A DNA stretch of 64,000 nucleotides from positions 992,001 through 1,056,000 of the forward strand of contig NZ_CP113067.1 of assembly GCF_026625865.1 (NCBI RefSeq), written 5' to 3'. The stretch's first letter is position 1; every line of letters starts with the position of its first letter. Origin of the DNA: Microbacterium sp. SL75. GTDB taxonomy: Bacteria; Actinomycetota; Actinomycetes; Actinomycetales; Microbacteriaceae. The notes under the pieces are model-generated. The model had not been told where the DNA came from and ran no database searches. It saw nothing but the letters and a program-made list of their open reading frames with translations. Shown piece after piece: positions 42,483 through 52,582 of the stretch. Both the position numbers and the translations under genes were made by a program.

Positions 42483-43814
42483 GTGCTGCTGTGCGTCAGC
42501 GCGAGTCACAAGACCGCGTCCTTCGATCTCCTCGAGCGGCTCAGCGTACCCGCGACACCCGTCGCCCCCCTGATCGCCGAGCACGACGAGTGCGTCCAGG
42601 GCGCCGTCGTCGTCGCGACCTGCAACCGCTTCGAGGCGTACGTCGACATGGACGAGCCCGTCACCGCCGCGGTCGCCCTCGGCATCGAGGCCACCCTCGC
42701 GGCGATCGAGTCCGCGACCGGCGTTCCGGCCAGCGAGCTCGAGGGCTCCTACACCGTCCTCGGTGGCAGCGATGTGGCCGAGCATCTGTTCTCGGTGGCA
42801 TCCGGGCTCGAATCCGTCGTCGTCGGCGAGGGCGAGATCGCCGGTCAGGTGCGACGCGCTCTCAACGAATCGCGTCAGCTCGGCACCACCTCCGCCGAAC
42901 TCGAGCGCCTGTTCCAGCGCGCGTCCGAAGCCCAGCGCGGTGTGAAGAACTCCACCGCGATCGGCCGCGCCGGACGCTCCCTGGTACGCCTGGGCCTCGA
43001 ACTCGCCGACAGTCGCATCGCCGACTGGTCGACCCAGCGGGTGCTGCTCGTCGGCACCGGCGCCTACGCCGCCGCCACCGTGGCAGCCTTGCGCGACCAG
43101 GGCGCCGAAGACATCTCGGTCTACTCACCGTCGGGCCGGGCCGCGAAATTCTCGGTCAAGCACGGTCTGCGGGCCGTCTCGGCGGAGACCTTCCCGAGCG
43201 CCGTCGCCCACGCCGATCTCGTGATCACCTGCACCACGAGCGAGAACCACGTGCTCAGCGCCGCGACCTTCGCCGCGGGTCGGGGCGCGTACGAGACCGC
43301 CGTCGACGGCGCCGCGGGCGTGTGCCCCGTCGATCACACGGCGCGCCGCCTCATCATCGACCTCGGCCTCCCCCGCAACGTCGACCCCGATGTCGCCACC
43401 GTCCCGGGCGTCGACCTGCTCGACCTCGAGACGATCCGCCTGCACGCCCCACTCGAAGAGCTTCAGGCGACCGACGCGGCACGCGATCTCGTGCGCGACG
43501 CGGCCCGCCGCTTCGCCTCGGTCGGCGAGCGCAAGAACATCACCCCCGCCGTCGTGGCCCTGCGCGCGCACGTCTTCGGCGTGCTCGACGCCGAGGTCGC
43601 CCGCGTGCGCGCCCGCGGCGACGAGGGCGGTCAGACCGAGCAGGCGCTTCGTCACCTCGTCGGCGTGCTGCTGCACACCCCGACCACCCGGGCGCACGAA
43701 CTCGCTGAGACCGGCCGCGCCGACGAGTACATCGACGCTCTTTCGGCGCTGTTCGGCATCGAGGTCGCCGACCCCGCGGCCGCCGAGCGTCGCGGTATCG
43801 CCGACGCGGGCTGA
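42483..43814 (+). CDS. hemA: Glutamyl-tRNA reductase
   Basis: First enzyme of the C5 route: reduces Glu-tRNA to glutamate-1-semialdehyde with NADPH. Key parts: LLCVSASHKTASFDLLERL at the start, the catalytic cysteine C47 in VVATCNRFEAY, SGLESVVVGEGEIAGQVR, KNSTAIGRAGRSLV, and the NADPH domain VLLVGTGAYAAATV. I placed the start at GTG 42483: TAGAAT (42471-42476) lies six bases before it and the protein then begins as related HemA do. ATG 42477 would overlap the -10's edge. The protein has 443 residues. Confidence 0.93.
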   Translation: MLLCVSASHKTASFDLLERLSVPATPVAPLIAEHDECVQGAVVVATCNRFEAYVDMDEPVTAAVALGIEATLAAIESATGVPASELEGSYTVLGGSDVAEHLFSVASGLESVVVGEGEIAGQVRRALNESRQLGTTSAELERLFQRASEAQRGVKNSTAIGRAGRSLVRLGLELADSRIADWSTQRVLLVGTGAYAAATVAALRDQGAEDISVYSPSGRAAKFSVKHGLRAVSAETFPSAVAHADLVITCTTSENHVLSAATFAAGRGAYETAVDGAAGVCPVDHTARRLIIDLGLPRNVDPDVATVPGVDLLDLETIRLHAPLEELQATDAARDLVRDAARRFASVGERKNITPAVVALRAHVFGVLDAEVARVRARGDEGGQTEQALRHLVGVLLHTPTTRAHELAETGRADEYIDALSALFGIEVADPAAAERRGIADAG

Positions 43815-43929
43815 GCGCCCTCCCACCCTCATCGCGCCGCGGCCCTCGGTGTGGGGAGCGGGTCTCCGCGCCGGCGGCGGAGGAGCCGGATACCTCGTCG
43901 AAACGCGCGCGTCGGGCAGGATGGATGCC

Positions 43930-44244
43930 GTGAGCACACCGGCATCCGAGGTCTACGTCGTCGCGGGAGAACGTCGGCGCGGGAATGCTCCGCGGTGGGC
44001 GGCGACGCTCGTGTTGGGGCTGCTGCAGATTGAGGAAGACGCGCCGTCCGTGTCGGAGACGGTGATCCGCCGGGTCGACAGGTCGCTCGTGAAACGACTG
44101 AAGCCGGGCAGCGTCTCGCACTTCGAGAAACAGATCTCCGAGGTCACCGCCGACCTCGCTTCGATGGATGCCGTGCCCTTCGCGCGGAAATGGATCGCCG
44201 AGCCCGACGCAGCCGCGGCGGGCGACGAAACGGCATCCGGCTGA
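43930..44244 (+). CDS. Hypothetical protein
   Basis: Small soluble protein of 104 residues, with start GTG 43930 (VSTPASEVYVVAGERRRG); CAGGAT is seven bases upstream. The middle (PRWAATLVLGLLQIEED) is hydrophobic but too short to be sure of a membrane segment. RRVDRSLVKRLKPGSVSHFEKQISEV is basic and helical. An acidic Ala-rich tail follows. I do not recognise a family or function. It stands between hemA and the HhH gene on the same strand. Confidence 0.5.
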   Translation: MSTPASEVYVVAGERRRGNAPRWAATLVLGLLQIEEDAPSVSETVIRRVDRSLVKRLKPGSVSHFEKQISEVTADLASMDAVPFARKWIAEPDAAAAGDETASG

Positions 44245-44325
44245 CGTAGCGGTGGCGACCTGACGCCGACTCGGGAGCGAGATGCGCTCTCGCCCGCCCG
44301 CGTCGAGACGCGCGAGAATGAGCAC

Positions 44326-44904
44326 ATGAGCCTGCGCATCACCGACGACCCCGCCGCCGACGAACTGCTGTCGAGCAACCCGCTCGCTCTGCTGATCGGC
44401 ATGCTGCTCGACCAGCAGGTCGCGATGGAGACCGCGTTCGCCGGACCGCTGAAGATCCAGGAGCGCACCGGGGCGATGGATGCCGGCGCGATCGCGCACC
44501 AGGACCCCGACGACTTCGCCGCCGCGTTCTCGCAGTCGCCCGCGGTGCACCGCTACCCCGGGTCGATGGCGGGGCGCGTGCAGGCGCTGTGCGCGGCGAT
44601 CGAGCAGGACTGGGGCGGCAAGGCCGAGAATCTCTGGACGCGCGACGACCCTGACGGCAGAACCGTCCTGAAGCGTCTGAAGGCGCTGCCCGGCTTCGGC
44701 GAGCAGAAGGCGAAGATCTTCCTCGCCCTGCTCGGCAAGCAGCGCGGTTTCGACGGCGCCGGATGGCGCGAAGCGTCGGCACCCTACGGCGAGGAGGGGT
44801 CGTTCCGGTCGGTCGCCGACATCGTGAGCCCGGAGTCGCTCACCAAGGTGCGCGAGACCAAGCGGGCCGCGAAAGCGGCCGCGAAGGACGCGACGACGAA
44901 GTAG
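44326..44904 (+). CDS. HhH-GPD type base-excision repair protein
   Basis: DNA glycosylase-like protein of 192 residues. NPLALLIGMLLDQQVAMETAF is the first helical part of the HhH-GPD fold; LKALPGFGEQKAKIFLALLGK is the helix-hairpin-helix that grips DNA. The basic end (KRAAKAAAKDATTK) may add DNA contact. The usual catalytic aspartate after the hairpin is not obvious, as in other members of this actinobacterial group, so substrate and activity are uncertain. GAGAAT lies six bases before the ATG. Confidence 0.85.
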   Translation: MSLRITDDPAADELLSSNPLALLIGMLLDQQVAMETAFAGPLKIQERTGAMDAGAIAHQDPDDFAAAFSQSPAVHRYPGSMAGRVQALCAAIEQDWGGKAENLWTRDDPDGRTVLKRLKALPGFGEQKAKIFLALLGKQRGFDGAGWREASAPYGEEGSFRSVADIVSPESLTKVRETKRAAKAAAKDATTK

Positions 44905-44916
44905 GCGCTGCCTCCT

Positions 44917-47900
44917 TCACCGGAGAGACCTGATCGCGAGGGCGACCGCCCTCACCTCACGGATGCGGCGCTCGTACGTGGCCGCGATCACGATGAGGAG
45001 CACACCGGCGATGCCGAGCCACAGCCACCACAGGCCGGAGGCACTCTCGTAGAGCGACGTGATCCACGGCCAGAGCTGGGCGACGGCGTGGACGATCAGC
45101 ACGATGCCGCCGAGCAGAACCGGGGCCTGCCACCGGAACCGGGCACCGACCAGCAGCGTCGCCAGAGCGATGACGCCGAGAGCGAGGACGCGCCACAGCG
45201 CGTTGCCGCTCGAGAAGTCGAACAGCAGCGAGGGGACGAGCAGCAGCGCCAGACCGATACCGAGTGCCGGCCACGTCCGCAACGCTGGACGCTGACGGAG
45301 AGTCCGGATGCCGTGGACCAGGAGCGCCGCAGCGAGCGGCGCCGTGGCCGCCTCCACGGGATCGGCACTGCCGAGAACGATCGCCAGGAGCGCGAGGACG
45401 GCCGACAGGCCGATCGCGGCCCACCGCACGGCCGCATCCCGCCACCACAGACCGACGGCGAGGACGGCGACGAGCGTCACGACCAGACGCAGGGGGCCCT
45501 CGCCCGTGGCCGAGAGACGGGTGGCGGTGAGAGCCACCGCGACAGCGGGCGCGGCGATCGCGAGAGCCTGGGACAGCCCGGGCAGGACGTCTGTGCGCCG
45601 ACGGCGGAGGAGGACGGCCGTGACCACCAGAGGAACGGTCGCGGCGACGAGCCAGAGGTCGAACAGCGCGGTCGCGAGCTCGTGCAGGCCGCGCAGCGAC
45701 GCGGCCACGATCAGCCCGAGGGAGGCGACGGCGATCAGCGGGGTCGCCAGCGGGGCGAGCGCGCCGCGAAGCAGAACAGCCCCGACCACCAGCACGGCGA
45801 TCGCCGCCAGCGTCACGCCGATCGCGCGCACCAGCGACGCGTCGGCGAGCGCCGCTGAGGGCAGGAGCCCGACCGCCGCACCGCCGACGGCGAACAGCAC
45901 CGAGGCCGGGGCGACAGGGCGGCGACGGTCGAAGAGAGCGGCAGCGATCCACACGAGCGCGAGAGGAACGGTCGCCCACTCGATCGGGCGGATATCCGCC
46001 CCCACGCCGATGAGGGCGACGAGGCCCGCTCCGGAGTGCGCGGTGATCGCGAGCGGCATTCCCCCGAGCCGGTGGCGCACGCGCAGGGCGGCGACGCCGA
46101 CGGCACCGAGCAGCACGACCGCGATCATCATGCGCCCGATCGGGCCGCCGTCGACGGCGACCAGCACAGCCGATCCGAGCGCGAGGAGTGCGGCGGCCCC
46201 GACCAGAGCGCTGCGCGCGGACGACCCCGCCCACGGGGCCGGGCGTCGCGCGACGCCCGCGGCGGCTGCGCCGATCGCCGCCACCGACACCACGACCACG
46301 AGATCCGCGATGCCGATGCCGCCCCGGTCGACGGGGCGTACGAGCTGCGCGACCGTGAGCAGCACGAGCGCGAGCGCCCCGGCGGCGGCGACCGCGACGG
46401 GGAGTTCGTCGGGGGTCCGCGGCGGACGTACCCAGGCCCCGACCACCAGGACCGCGGCCGAGAGGACCGCAACCGCCAGCACGTGGACGAGATCTCCCGG
46501 GGCCGAGAGGGCGCTGGGAGCGAGCGCGACGGTGGTTCCCGCGGCGGCGATCACCGCGGGCGTGACCGCGGAACGATCCCCTCCCAGCCGCCGAGCGCGC
46601 TCGTGACCGGCCGCGATGCCGAGCAGCGCGATGCCGACCGGCACGGTGAAGAGCTCGACGGTCTCGGTCTGCTGCCAGAACAGTCGCGTCCACAGCGCGA
46701 GGGTGCCCAGCACGAGCGCGAGCCAGATGAGGTGCCGGCGCGGACCGCGAGAGCGGAAGAGACCGTCGCCGTCGGTCGCCCACAGCACAGCGGTCACCGC
46801 CGCGAGCAGGAGCGGAAGCCACCGGACTCCCTGCGAGGGGACGACGACGATCGACAGGGCGGCCACGAGCGCGGCCCCCGCGTCGAGGCAGGCACGGGTG
46901 GACGTGTCCGCGCGGAGGAGGCGCAGGGCTGCCGCGGCGCTGACGAGGGCGATCGCCGCATAGACGATCGCCGGCACCAGCGGCAGCGGCTCGATCAGCC
47001 GGAGCGCAGAACCGGCCGCGCCCGCGACGAGCAGGGGCGTCATGACCGCCGCGAAGGGTCGCGCGACGCGCCACGGCCGGTACGGCGTCGTGAGGACAGC
47101 CGCCGACGCGACCGCGGCGACCAGCGCGCACACGAGCATCCAGCCGTCGGCCGCGGTGCCCGTGCGGAACCACAGCGCGGGGGCGGCGACCACCACGATC
47201 GCTGACAGGGCGGCGACGACGCCGGCGCTGCGTTGCGCGACGTCGAGACCCCGCCGTCGCCAGAGCGGGGCGACGACGGCCACGAGACACAGGGATGCCA
47301 TCGCGAGAGGAACCGTGGTCGGCGTGGCGCCGGCGATGACGAGGTCGGCTCCGGCGCGCAGCGCCCCGGGAACGAGGATGGCGCTCCCCGACAGGAACAG
47401 GACGACCCCGACCGTGGACGGCACCCGGATACCGGGATGCGCGCCGGCGACCGCGGCGAGCACGGCGGCGACCACGACGCTGGACAGCCCCCACGCGAGC
47501 GGAGAGGAGAACGACGACAACCACCCCGCGCCGAGGGCGAGGAAACCCCCGACCGCGGCGAGGGAGATGTCGCCGCGACGGCGGCGGAGGACGATGACGG
47601 CGACCACGGCGAGCGCCAGGTACCAGGCGACCACGAGGATCACGACACGCAGCTGAGGTCCCGCGAGCAGGGCGACGGCCGCCCCGGCGATCAGCGCGGG
47701 AGCGCGGCGCTGCGCCCACGATCCCGACAGACGCCAGACCGCGACCGCGAGCAGGACGATCGCCGCGAGTGCGATCACGGCCGCCGTGCTGACGGCATCC
47801 GGGGCATCGAGGTCGAGGGCGGATCGCCCGAAGACGACGATCGACCGACCCACCACGGCTCCGACAGCATTCATCGCGGCGACCAGCGGCAGGATCGCGG

Positions 47901-49386
47901 CAACGGCGGCGGCGATCGCCGCGGCCAGAGAAGCGACGACGACGGTCGTCCGCCCGAGGCCCGGAGCGGCGCGACGCGCGGCGGCGTCGAGCCCCAGCGC
48001 GACGGCCGAGGCGACGAGCACCGGGACGGTGACCGACAGGGTCGCGTCGGCCGCACGGACGACCGTGCCCGCGATCTCCACCCCGAGGACGACGACCGCG
48101 GCCACCGCGGCCGTCGGCGCCAGGCTCGCGGCACCTCGGCGCGCGAACGACCGGGCGTGGAGGGCGAGACCGAGGGCGAGCACCGCACCGAGGACCGCGG
48201 GGGTCGCTGTGCTGCGCGGGTCGACGATCAGGGCGGAGGTCATCGCGACGACCGCACCGACGGCGGCGAGACCCCGGACGACCCCGATCTCGATCGTCAA
48301 CGCCGGGCGAGGAGCCCGAGCGAGGAGCGGCGCGAACGGTGCCGCGAGGGCCAGAAGCAGCAGCACCAGCCCCCACGCGTACCACCCGAGGGCCGCATCG
48401 CGCGTGAAGAGACCGGCGACCAGCATCGCGGGCCCGACCGCGAGGGCCGCGACGGCGACCGAGAGCGGAGCGCGCAGGCGCGACAGACGCGACCAGCCCA
48501 CGAACGCGGCACCCGCGACCACCGTCGTCGCGCCCCAGTACACGCTCGGTTCGAGGCTCGCCGCCCCGCCCAGGTCATTGGCGCGGACGGCCCAGACATC
48601 GAGAGCCACGAAAGCGATCCCGAGCAGCGCGATGCCCTCGGAGGTGGCGCCGAGACCGCGTCGGCGCAGGAACGACGCGGTGGCGATGATCGCGGCCGTG
48701 ACGAGTCCGATGATGACGGAGCGCAGGACGAGGCCGCCGCTGATCCACGCGACGGTGAGGAAGAAGGCCGCGGCCACGGCGAGGAGGACCACGCCGACCG
48801 ACAGGAGGAAGACCTGGACGCTCGAACGCCGGGGCGCGGACGGCCCCGCGGGGACGGGTGAGGACGGCTCCACGGGGGGAACACCGTCGGACGGAGGCAC
48901 GGCCGGGGAGCCTGGTCCCGGCTGGGCCAGCGGCCCCGGGGGGATCACCGGCCCCGACGGTGGCGCGAACACCACGTCGGCGGCTGCGACCGGAGCCGAT
49001 GCCGTCGTCGAGAGCGGTGCGGGCGCAGCCGCGATCGAGTCGCCCGGGGGCGCCGCCACCGGGAATGGCAGCACCGGGTGGAGCTCGGGCGCCGGGGGAG
49101 CCGGCATCCGCTCGTCTTCTGCGCGGGCTGCCGCAGCCGCGGCCTCCGCATCACGGTGCACCCGCATGAGGACGTCGGCGCGCTCGTCGACGAGCGCGAC
49201 GATCCGCTGGGACAGTTCGAGCACACGCGCCGTGCGCGCATCGGTCAGGTCGAGACCGCAGGAGGCACACGGGGATGCGGCGATCGGCGTGAAGCACGAC
49301 GGGCAGCGCGAGGTGTCGACGAGTGCGCCCGGCCCCGGCGGCCACGCGAACCCGGAGAGTTGTGCCCCAGCGTCGACTTCCGTCAT
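44917..49386 (-). CDS. Giant SCO7613-type polytopic membrane protein
   Basis: Protein of 1489 residues. An N-terminal zinc ribbon holds C28, C31, C40 and C43 (CPSC, CASC). Next comes a short helix with VDERADVLMRVHRDAE and a proline-rich linker to ~190, then some 40 membrane helices to the end. The layout is that of the SCO7613 C-terminal family of actinobacteria, whose function is unknown. Very strong codon bias makes long open frames appear on the other strand; these are shadows. It is convergent with the HhH gene at 12 bp. Confidence 0.85.
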   Translation of the reverse strand: MTEVDAGAQLSGFAWPPGPGALVDTSRCPSCFTPIAASPCASCGLDLTDARTARVLELSQRIVALVDERADVLMRVHRDAEAAAAAARAEDERMPAPPAPELHPVLPFPVAAPPGDSIAAAPAPLSTTASAPVAAADVVFAPPSGPVIPPGPLAQPGPGSPAVPPSDGVPPVEPSSPVPAGPSAPRRSSVQVFLLSVGVVLLAVAAAFFLTVAWISGGLVLRSVIIGLVTAAIIATASFLRRRGLGATSEGIALLGIAFVALDVWAVRANDLGGAASLEPSVYWGATTVVAGAAFVGWSRLSRLRAPLSVAVAALAVGPAMLVAGLFTRDAALGWYAWGLVLLLLALAAPFAPLLARAPRPALTIEIGVVRGLAAVGAVVAMTSALIVDPRSTATPAVLGAVLALGLALHARSFARRGAASLAPTAAVAAVVVLGVEIAGTVVRAADATLSVTVPVLVASAVALGLDAAARRAAPGLGRTTVVVASLAAAIAAAVAAILPLVAAMNAVGAVVGRSIVVFGRSALDLDAPDAVSTAAVIALAAIVLLAVAVWRLSGSWAQRRAPALIAGAAVALLAGPQLRVVILVVAWYLALAVVAVIVLRRRRGDISLAAVGGFLALGAGWLSSFSSPLAWGLSSVVVAAVLAAVAGAHPGIRVPSTVGVVLFLSGSAILVPGALRAGADLVIAGATPTTVPLAMASLCLVAVVAPLWRRRGLDVAQRSAGVVAALSAIVVVAAPALWFRTGTAADGWMLVCALVAAVASAAVLTTPYRPWRVARPFAAVMTPLLVAGAAGSALRLIEPLPLVPAIVYAAIALVSAAAALRLLRADTSTRACLDAGAALVAALSIVVVPSQGVRWLPLLLAAVTAVLWATDGDGLFRSRGPRRHLIWLALVLGTLALWTRLFWQQTETVELFTVPVGIALLGIAAGHERARRLGGDRSAVTPAVIAAAGTTVALAPSALSAPGDLVHVLAVAVLSAAVLVVGAWVRPPRTPDELPVAVAAAGALALVLLTVAQLVRPVDRGGIGIADLVVVVSVAAIGAAAAGVARRPAPWAGSSARSALVGAAALLALGSAVLVAVDGGPIGRMMIAVVLLGAVGVAALRVRHRLGGMPLAITAHSGAGLVALIGVGADIRPIEWATVPLALVWIAAALFDRRRPVAPASVLFAVGGAAVGLLPSAALADASLVRAIGVTLAAIAVLVVGAVLLRGALAPLATPLIAVASLGLIVAASLRGLHELATALFDLWLVAATVPLVVTAVLLRRRRTDVLPGLSQALAIAAPAVAVALTATRLSATGEGPLRLVVTLVAVLAVGLWWRDAAVRWAAIGLSAVLALLAIVLGSADPVEAATAPLAAALLVHGIRTLRQRPALRTWPALGIGLALLLVPSLLFDFSSGNALWRVLALGVIALATLLVGARFRWQAPVLLGGIVLIVHAVAQLWPWITSLYESASGLWWLWLGIAGVLLIVIAATYERRIREVRAVALAIRSLR

Positions 49387-49486
49387 CGTGCCCCCTCGGC
49401 GTCGGTCGTCGCCCCAGGCTAGCGAAGTGCGAGGGCGGCGCCGAGGTTGTCCACCGCGTCCTTCCTCCCCAACCGGGGCGGCGAGC

Positions 49487-51127
49487 TCAGTGGCGCGGCG
49501 CGGAGCCCCCTGTCGTCTCTTCGAAGACCGTCTCTCCTGCCCGCACGGTCCGCACGACGCGCGCGCTCAGCAGCGTGGCCGCGCCCTCGGCGAAGGGGTC
49601 GGCGTCGAGGACGGCGAAGTCCGCCGCGAAACCGGGGGCCAGCCGGCCGCGCCAGTCACCGTCGCCCACCGAGGCCGCCGTGTCGCGCGTGGCGTGGGCG
49701 ATGCTGTCGGCCAGCGGCAGGGCGAACTGGGGATGCACCGCCGGAACCGACGTGTCCAGCGCCGAGGCCCGGGTCGTCGCGACGTACATGTTCGCGAGAG
49801 CGTCGTACGGGGCGGTCGGGGCGTCGGTCGAGAAAGCCAGCAGCGTCCCCGCCTGCTCGTACTCCGGCCACGCGAAGGCTCGGTCGGCGCGCTCGTCGCC
49901 CAGCATGGCGGCCCAGTTCGGGTATATCGCCGGGTCGGCGTGCACGGGCTGCATGGATGCCGTGACCCCGAGGCGTGCCATCCGCTCGGCGGTTCCGGGA
50001 GCGGCGTACTCGAGGTGCTCGATGCGGTGGCGCCGGGGCAGCTCGCCGTTGGCGGCGTAGGCGCGCTCGAGCGCGGTGAGGGCGTCGTCGCTCGCGGCGT
50101 CGCCGATCGCGTGCATGGCGATCTGCAGGCCCGCGGCGTCGGCGGCGCCCACGACCGGCGCGAGGTCGATGAGGGGCCAGATGGGTGCGGCGTTCGATCC
50201 GTCGGCGTAGGGCGCGCCCATCGCCGCCGTGCACGCGTCGATCGTGCCGTCGAGGATGAGCTTGATACCCACCACCCGCACCCACGACGATCGGGTGCGC
50301 TCCACCAGCTCGATCACGCGGTCGATCTGCGCGAGGTTCTGTTCGCGATCGCCCGTGTTCTCGACGAGCCAGTGCGCGGCGAGCCGGATCGGGAGCGTGC
50401 CACCGTGCCGCTCCGCCGCCCGCTCGAAGGCGGCGAGGCCGTGCTCGTTGAACGCCATGTCCACCACGCCGACCACCCCGGCGCGCACGTATGCGTCGAT
50501 GACGCGATCGACCGCCGCATCGCGCTCGGCGTCGGTCGTCGAGGAGTCGCGGCGAGCCCAGGCGTACCGGGTCGCGGCCGTCTCGAAGAGCATGCCGTTC
50601 GGCTCCCCGTCGACGTCGCGGCCGATCTCGCCCCCGAGCGGGTCGGGAGTGTCCCGAGTGATGCCGAGTTCGGCCAGAGCGGCGGAGTTCACCCAGCACG
50701 AGTGGTAGTCGTTGGCATCCAGGTACACGGGGACGTCGGAGACGACGGCGTCGATCATCGCCGCGGTCGGAGCCCCGCCGGGGACCGAGTCGAAGAGCCA
50801 CCCGCGACCCCAGATCGCCGTCGCATCGGGCGCTGCGTCGCGCGCCTCGCGAAGGAGCGCCTGGATCGCATCGAGCGAACGCGCGTCGGTCAGCGGCACC
50901 TGCGCCAGGGCCGCGCCCATCATCAGCAGGTGGGTGTGGGCGTCGGTGAAGCCCGGGAGCACCACGGCCCCCTCCAGGTCGACCACCGTGTCTGCGGCGA
51001 ACGCCAGCGCCTCGGATCCGAGGGCGGCGATCGTCTCGCCGTCGACGGCCATGGCATCCGTCCACTGCCGACTCGGATCGGTGTGGGCGGTGAAGATCCG
51101 CCCCCCGCGGTAGAGCGTGCGCGTCAT
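49487..51127 (-). CDS. YtcJ-type metal-dependent amidohydrolase
   Basis: Amidohydrolase of 546 residues from ATG 51127. Motifs: the metal-binding HxH in LPGFTDAHTHLLMMG, ANDYHSCWVNSAAL, a lysine in VGIKLILDGTIDA, QIAMHAIGDAASDDAL, HRIEHLEYA, and the aspartate in FSTDAPTAPYDAL near the end. These follow the YtcJ/AepA-like group, whose known substrates include acylated amines and N-substituted compounds; the substrate here is open. The start overlaps the MFS transporter stop (ATGA), so uptake and hydrolysis are likely linked under the LacI regulator. Confidence 0.88.
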   Translation of the reverse strand: MTRTLYRGGRIFTAHTDPSRQWTDAMAVDGETIAALGSEALAFAADTVVDLEGAVVLPGFTDAHTHLLMMGAALAQVPLTDARSLDAIQALLREARDAAPDATAIWGRGWLFDSVPGGAPTAAMIDAVVSDVPVYLDANDYHSCWVNSAALAELGITRDTPDPLGGEIGRDVDGEPNGMLFETAATRYAWARRDSSTTDAERDAAVDRVIDAYVRAGVVGVVDMAFNEHGLAAFERAAERHGGTLPIRLAAHWLVENTGDREQNLAQIDRVIELVERTRSSWVRVVGIKLILDGTIDACTAAMGAPYADGSNAAPIWPLIDLAPVVGAADAAGLQIAMHAIGDAASDDALTALERAYAANGELPRRHRIEHLEYAAPGTAERMARLGVTASMQPVHADPAIYPNWAAMLGDERADRAFAWPEYEQAGTLLAFSTDAPTAPYDALANMYVATTRASALDTSVPAVHPQFALPLADSIAHATRDTAASVGDGDWRGRLAPGFAADFAVLDADPFAEGAATLLSARVVRTVRAGETVFEETTGGSAPRH

Positions 51128-52374
51128 GCTGCCTCCTTCGCGGCGCGCTCGAGCCGTCGGGAGAGCACGCCGATGATGCCGGCCGGAACGGCCAGGACGA
51201 AGCTCGCCAGGGCGAGCGTGAGGGCGAAGCCCTGGTATCCCAGGAGCCCCACCAGGGATGCGCCGATCACCGGCGTGAGCGCCGAGCCGACGAGGTAGGT
51301 CGCCAGCAACGGACCGGACCACCGACCGTCGACGTCGAGGGCCGAAGCGGTGGCGACGAAGTACATGAAGGCGACCGCGTAGATCGTGTTCCACGCGATG
51401 AAGACCACGACGAAAAGGGTCGGGTCGGACACGGAGCCTTCGACGATCTTCAGGATGCCGCCGGCCACCAGCAGCACGACGAGCGGGATGCCTCGACCCA
51501 GGCGATCGCCGACCGAAACGAGGGCGATCGTGCCGAGCAGGCCGCCGGCGGTGGCACCGCTGAGCGCGAGGCTGAGCCCCTCGGGCGTCAGACCGGCGTT
51601 GTCGGCGCCCATGACCCCGGCCATGGCCCACAGCGAATCCTCGCTCGCGGCCCACAGGGCGAAGACCACGAGGAGCACGAAGCCCGCGATCGTGACCACG
51701 CGCGAGGGCGGCGCGGCCGTGCGGAGGGTTCCGGTGGGCGGCACCTCGATGGGGACGGCTTCGCCGACCGCCGCCGCGGCGTGCACGCTGGCGGCCGGGG
51801 CCGCCGGCATCCACGAGACCGTCAGTAGGGCGATGAGGCTGAACAGTGCCATCGACCCGAAGACGTCGAGCGGGGCGAGACCGATGAGCGGGACGACGGC
51901 GAGGATGATCGTGATCAGGCCGCGATTAACGAGACCGTTCAGGCCCGCCACGCGATCGGGGTTGCGGAATGCGGCGAGCGCGGCACCCGCGGCGGCGACG
52001 GCCCCGCCCGCGCCGACACCGCCGACCAGCAGCCCGGTCACGACGAGGGCGGGGAGGAGCGCCGCAGCACCGAAACCCACGACCGCGAGGATCAGGCCGA
52101 CCCGCGCGACCAGGCGGCGGCGCGGTCCCGCGCACGCGGGGGCGACGGCGAGGCCGACGAGGGCGGTGAGGAGCAGGGTGGCGGTGACGATCCAGCTCGC
52201 GGTGAGCACGTCTGCACCGATACCGGCCTGGACGGCGGCGATCATGTAAGGCGACATGTTGACGCCGAGGTAGCCCGCGATACCGACGAGGAACGTCGAG
52301 GAGGCGGTGGGGAAACGGATGGGGAGCCGGGCGGCGCCGACGGATGTCGGAGTGGTCTGAACGGGAGTGGACAC
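51124..52374 (-). CDS. MFS transporter
   Basis: Twelve-helix transporter of 416 residues from GTG 52374, which has GAGAGG five bases upstream; the longer frame to 52410 lacks such a site. Loops RRRLVARVG (2-3) and GDRLGRGIPLVV (8-9) fit MFS folding. It precedes and overlaps the amidohydrolase gene, pointing to import of that enzyme's substrate. A LacI-type operator lies in the gap to the divergent regulator gene. Confidence 0.87.
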   Translation of the reverse strand: MSTPVQTTPTSVGAARLPIRFPTASSTFLVGIAGYLGVNMSPYMIAAVQAGIGADVLTASWIVTATLLLTALVGLAVAPACAGPRRRLVARVGLILAVVGFGAAALLPALVVTGLLVGGVGAGGAVAAAGAALAAFRNPDRVAGLNGLVNRGLITIILAVVPLIGLAPLDVFGSMALFSLIALLTVSWMPAAPAASVHAAAAVGEAVPIEVPPTGTLRTAAPPSRVVTIAGFVLLVVFALWAASEDSLWAMAGVMGADNAGLTPEGLSLALSGATAGGLLGTIALVSVGDRLGRGIPLVVLLVAGGILKIVEGSVSDPTLFVVVFIAWNTIYAVAFMYFVATASALDVDGRWSGPLLATYLVGSALTPVIGASLVGLLGYQGFALTLALASFVLAVPAGIIGVLSRRLERAAKEAA

Positions 52375-52504
52375 GGGAACCTCTCGGGGGAGCCGGCGAG
52401 CGGCGGACACGGGATGGGCCGGGATGCGTCGTCGTCGAGCGCGTCCGGTGACCCGAGGCTAGGGACCGTGTGTTTCGGTCCGTGCTCGTTGTGTTTCCCT
52501 GACA

Positions 52505-52516
52505 TTAAACGTTTAA
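52505..52516. promoter_or_regulatory. LacI-family operator palindrome
   Basis: TTAAACGTTTAA is a perfect 12-bp palindrome with the central CG typical of LacI/GalR operators. It lies between the divergent MFS gene (start 52374) and LacI gene (start 52583), in a locally AT-rich spot, so the regulator probably controls both units from here. Confidence 0.8.
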
Positions 52517-52582
52517 GTGCGCGAACCCGCAAGACTTCGCCGCACGGTCACCCCGATCCCGCGTCCGGTAACGTCACTGCTC

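Noticed and set aside
45088..51298. Very long open frames on the plus strand opposite the giant membrane protein and amidohydrolase (up to 1170 codons)
   Set aside because: They are Arg/Thr/Ser- or Asp/Arg-rich with no domain motifs, mirror the codon bias of the minus-strand genes, and lack ribosome sites. Typical high-GC shadows.
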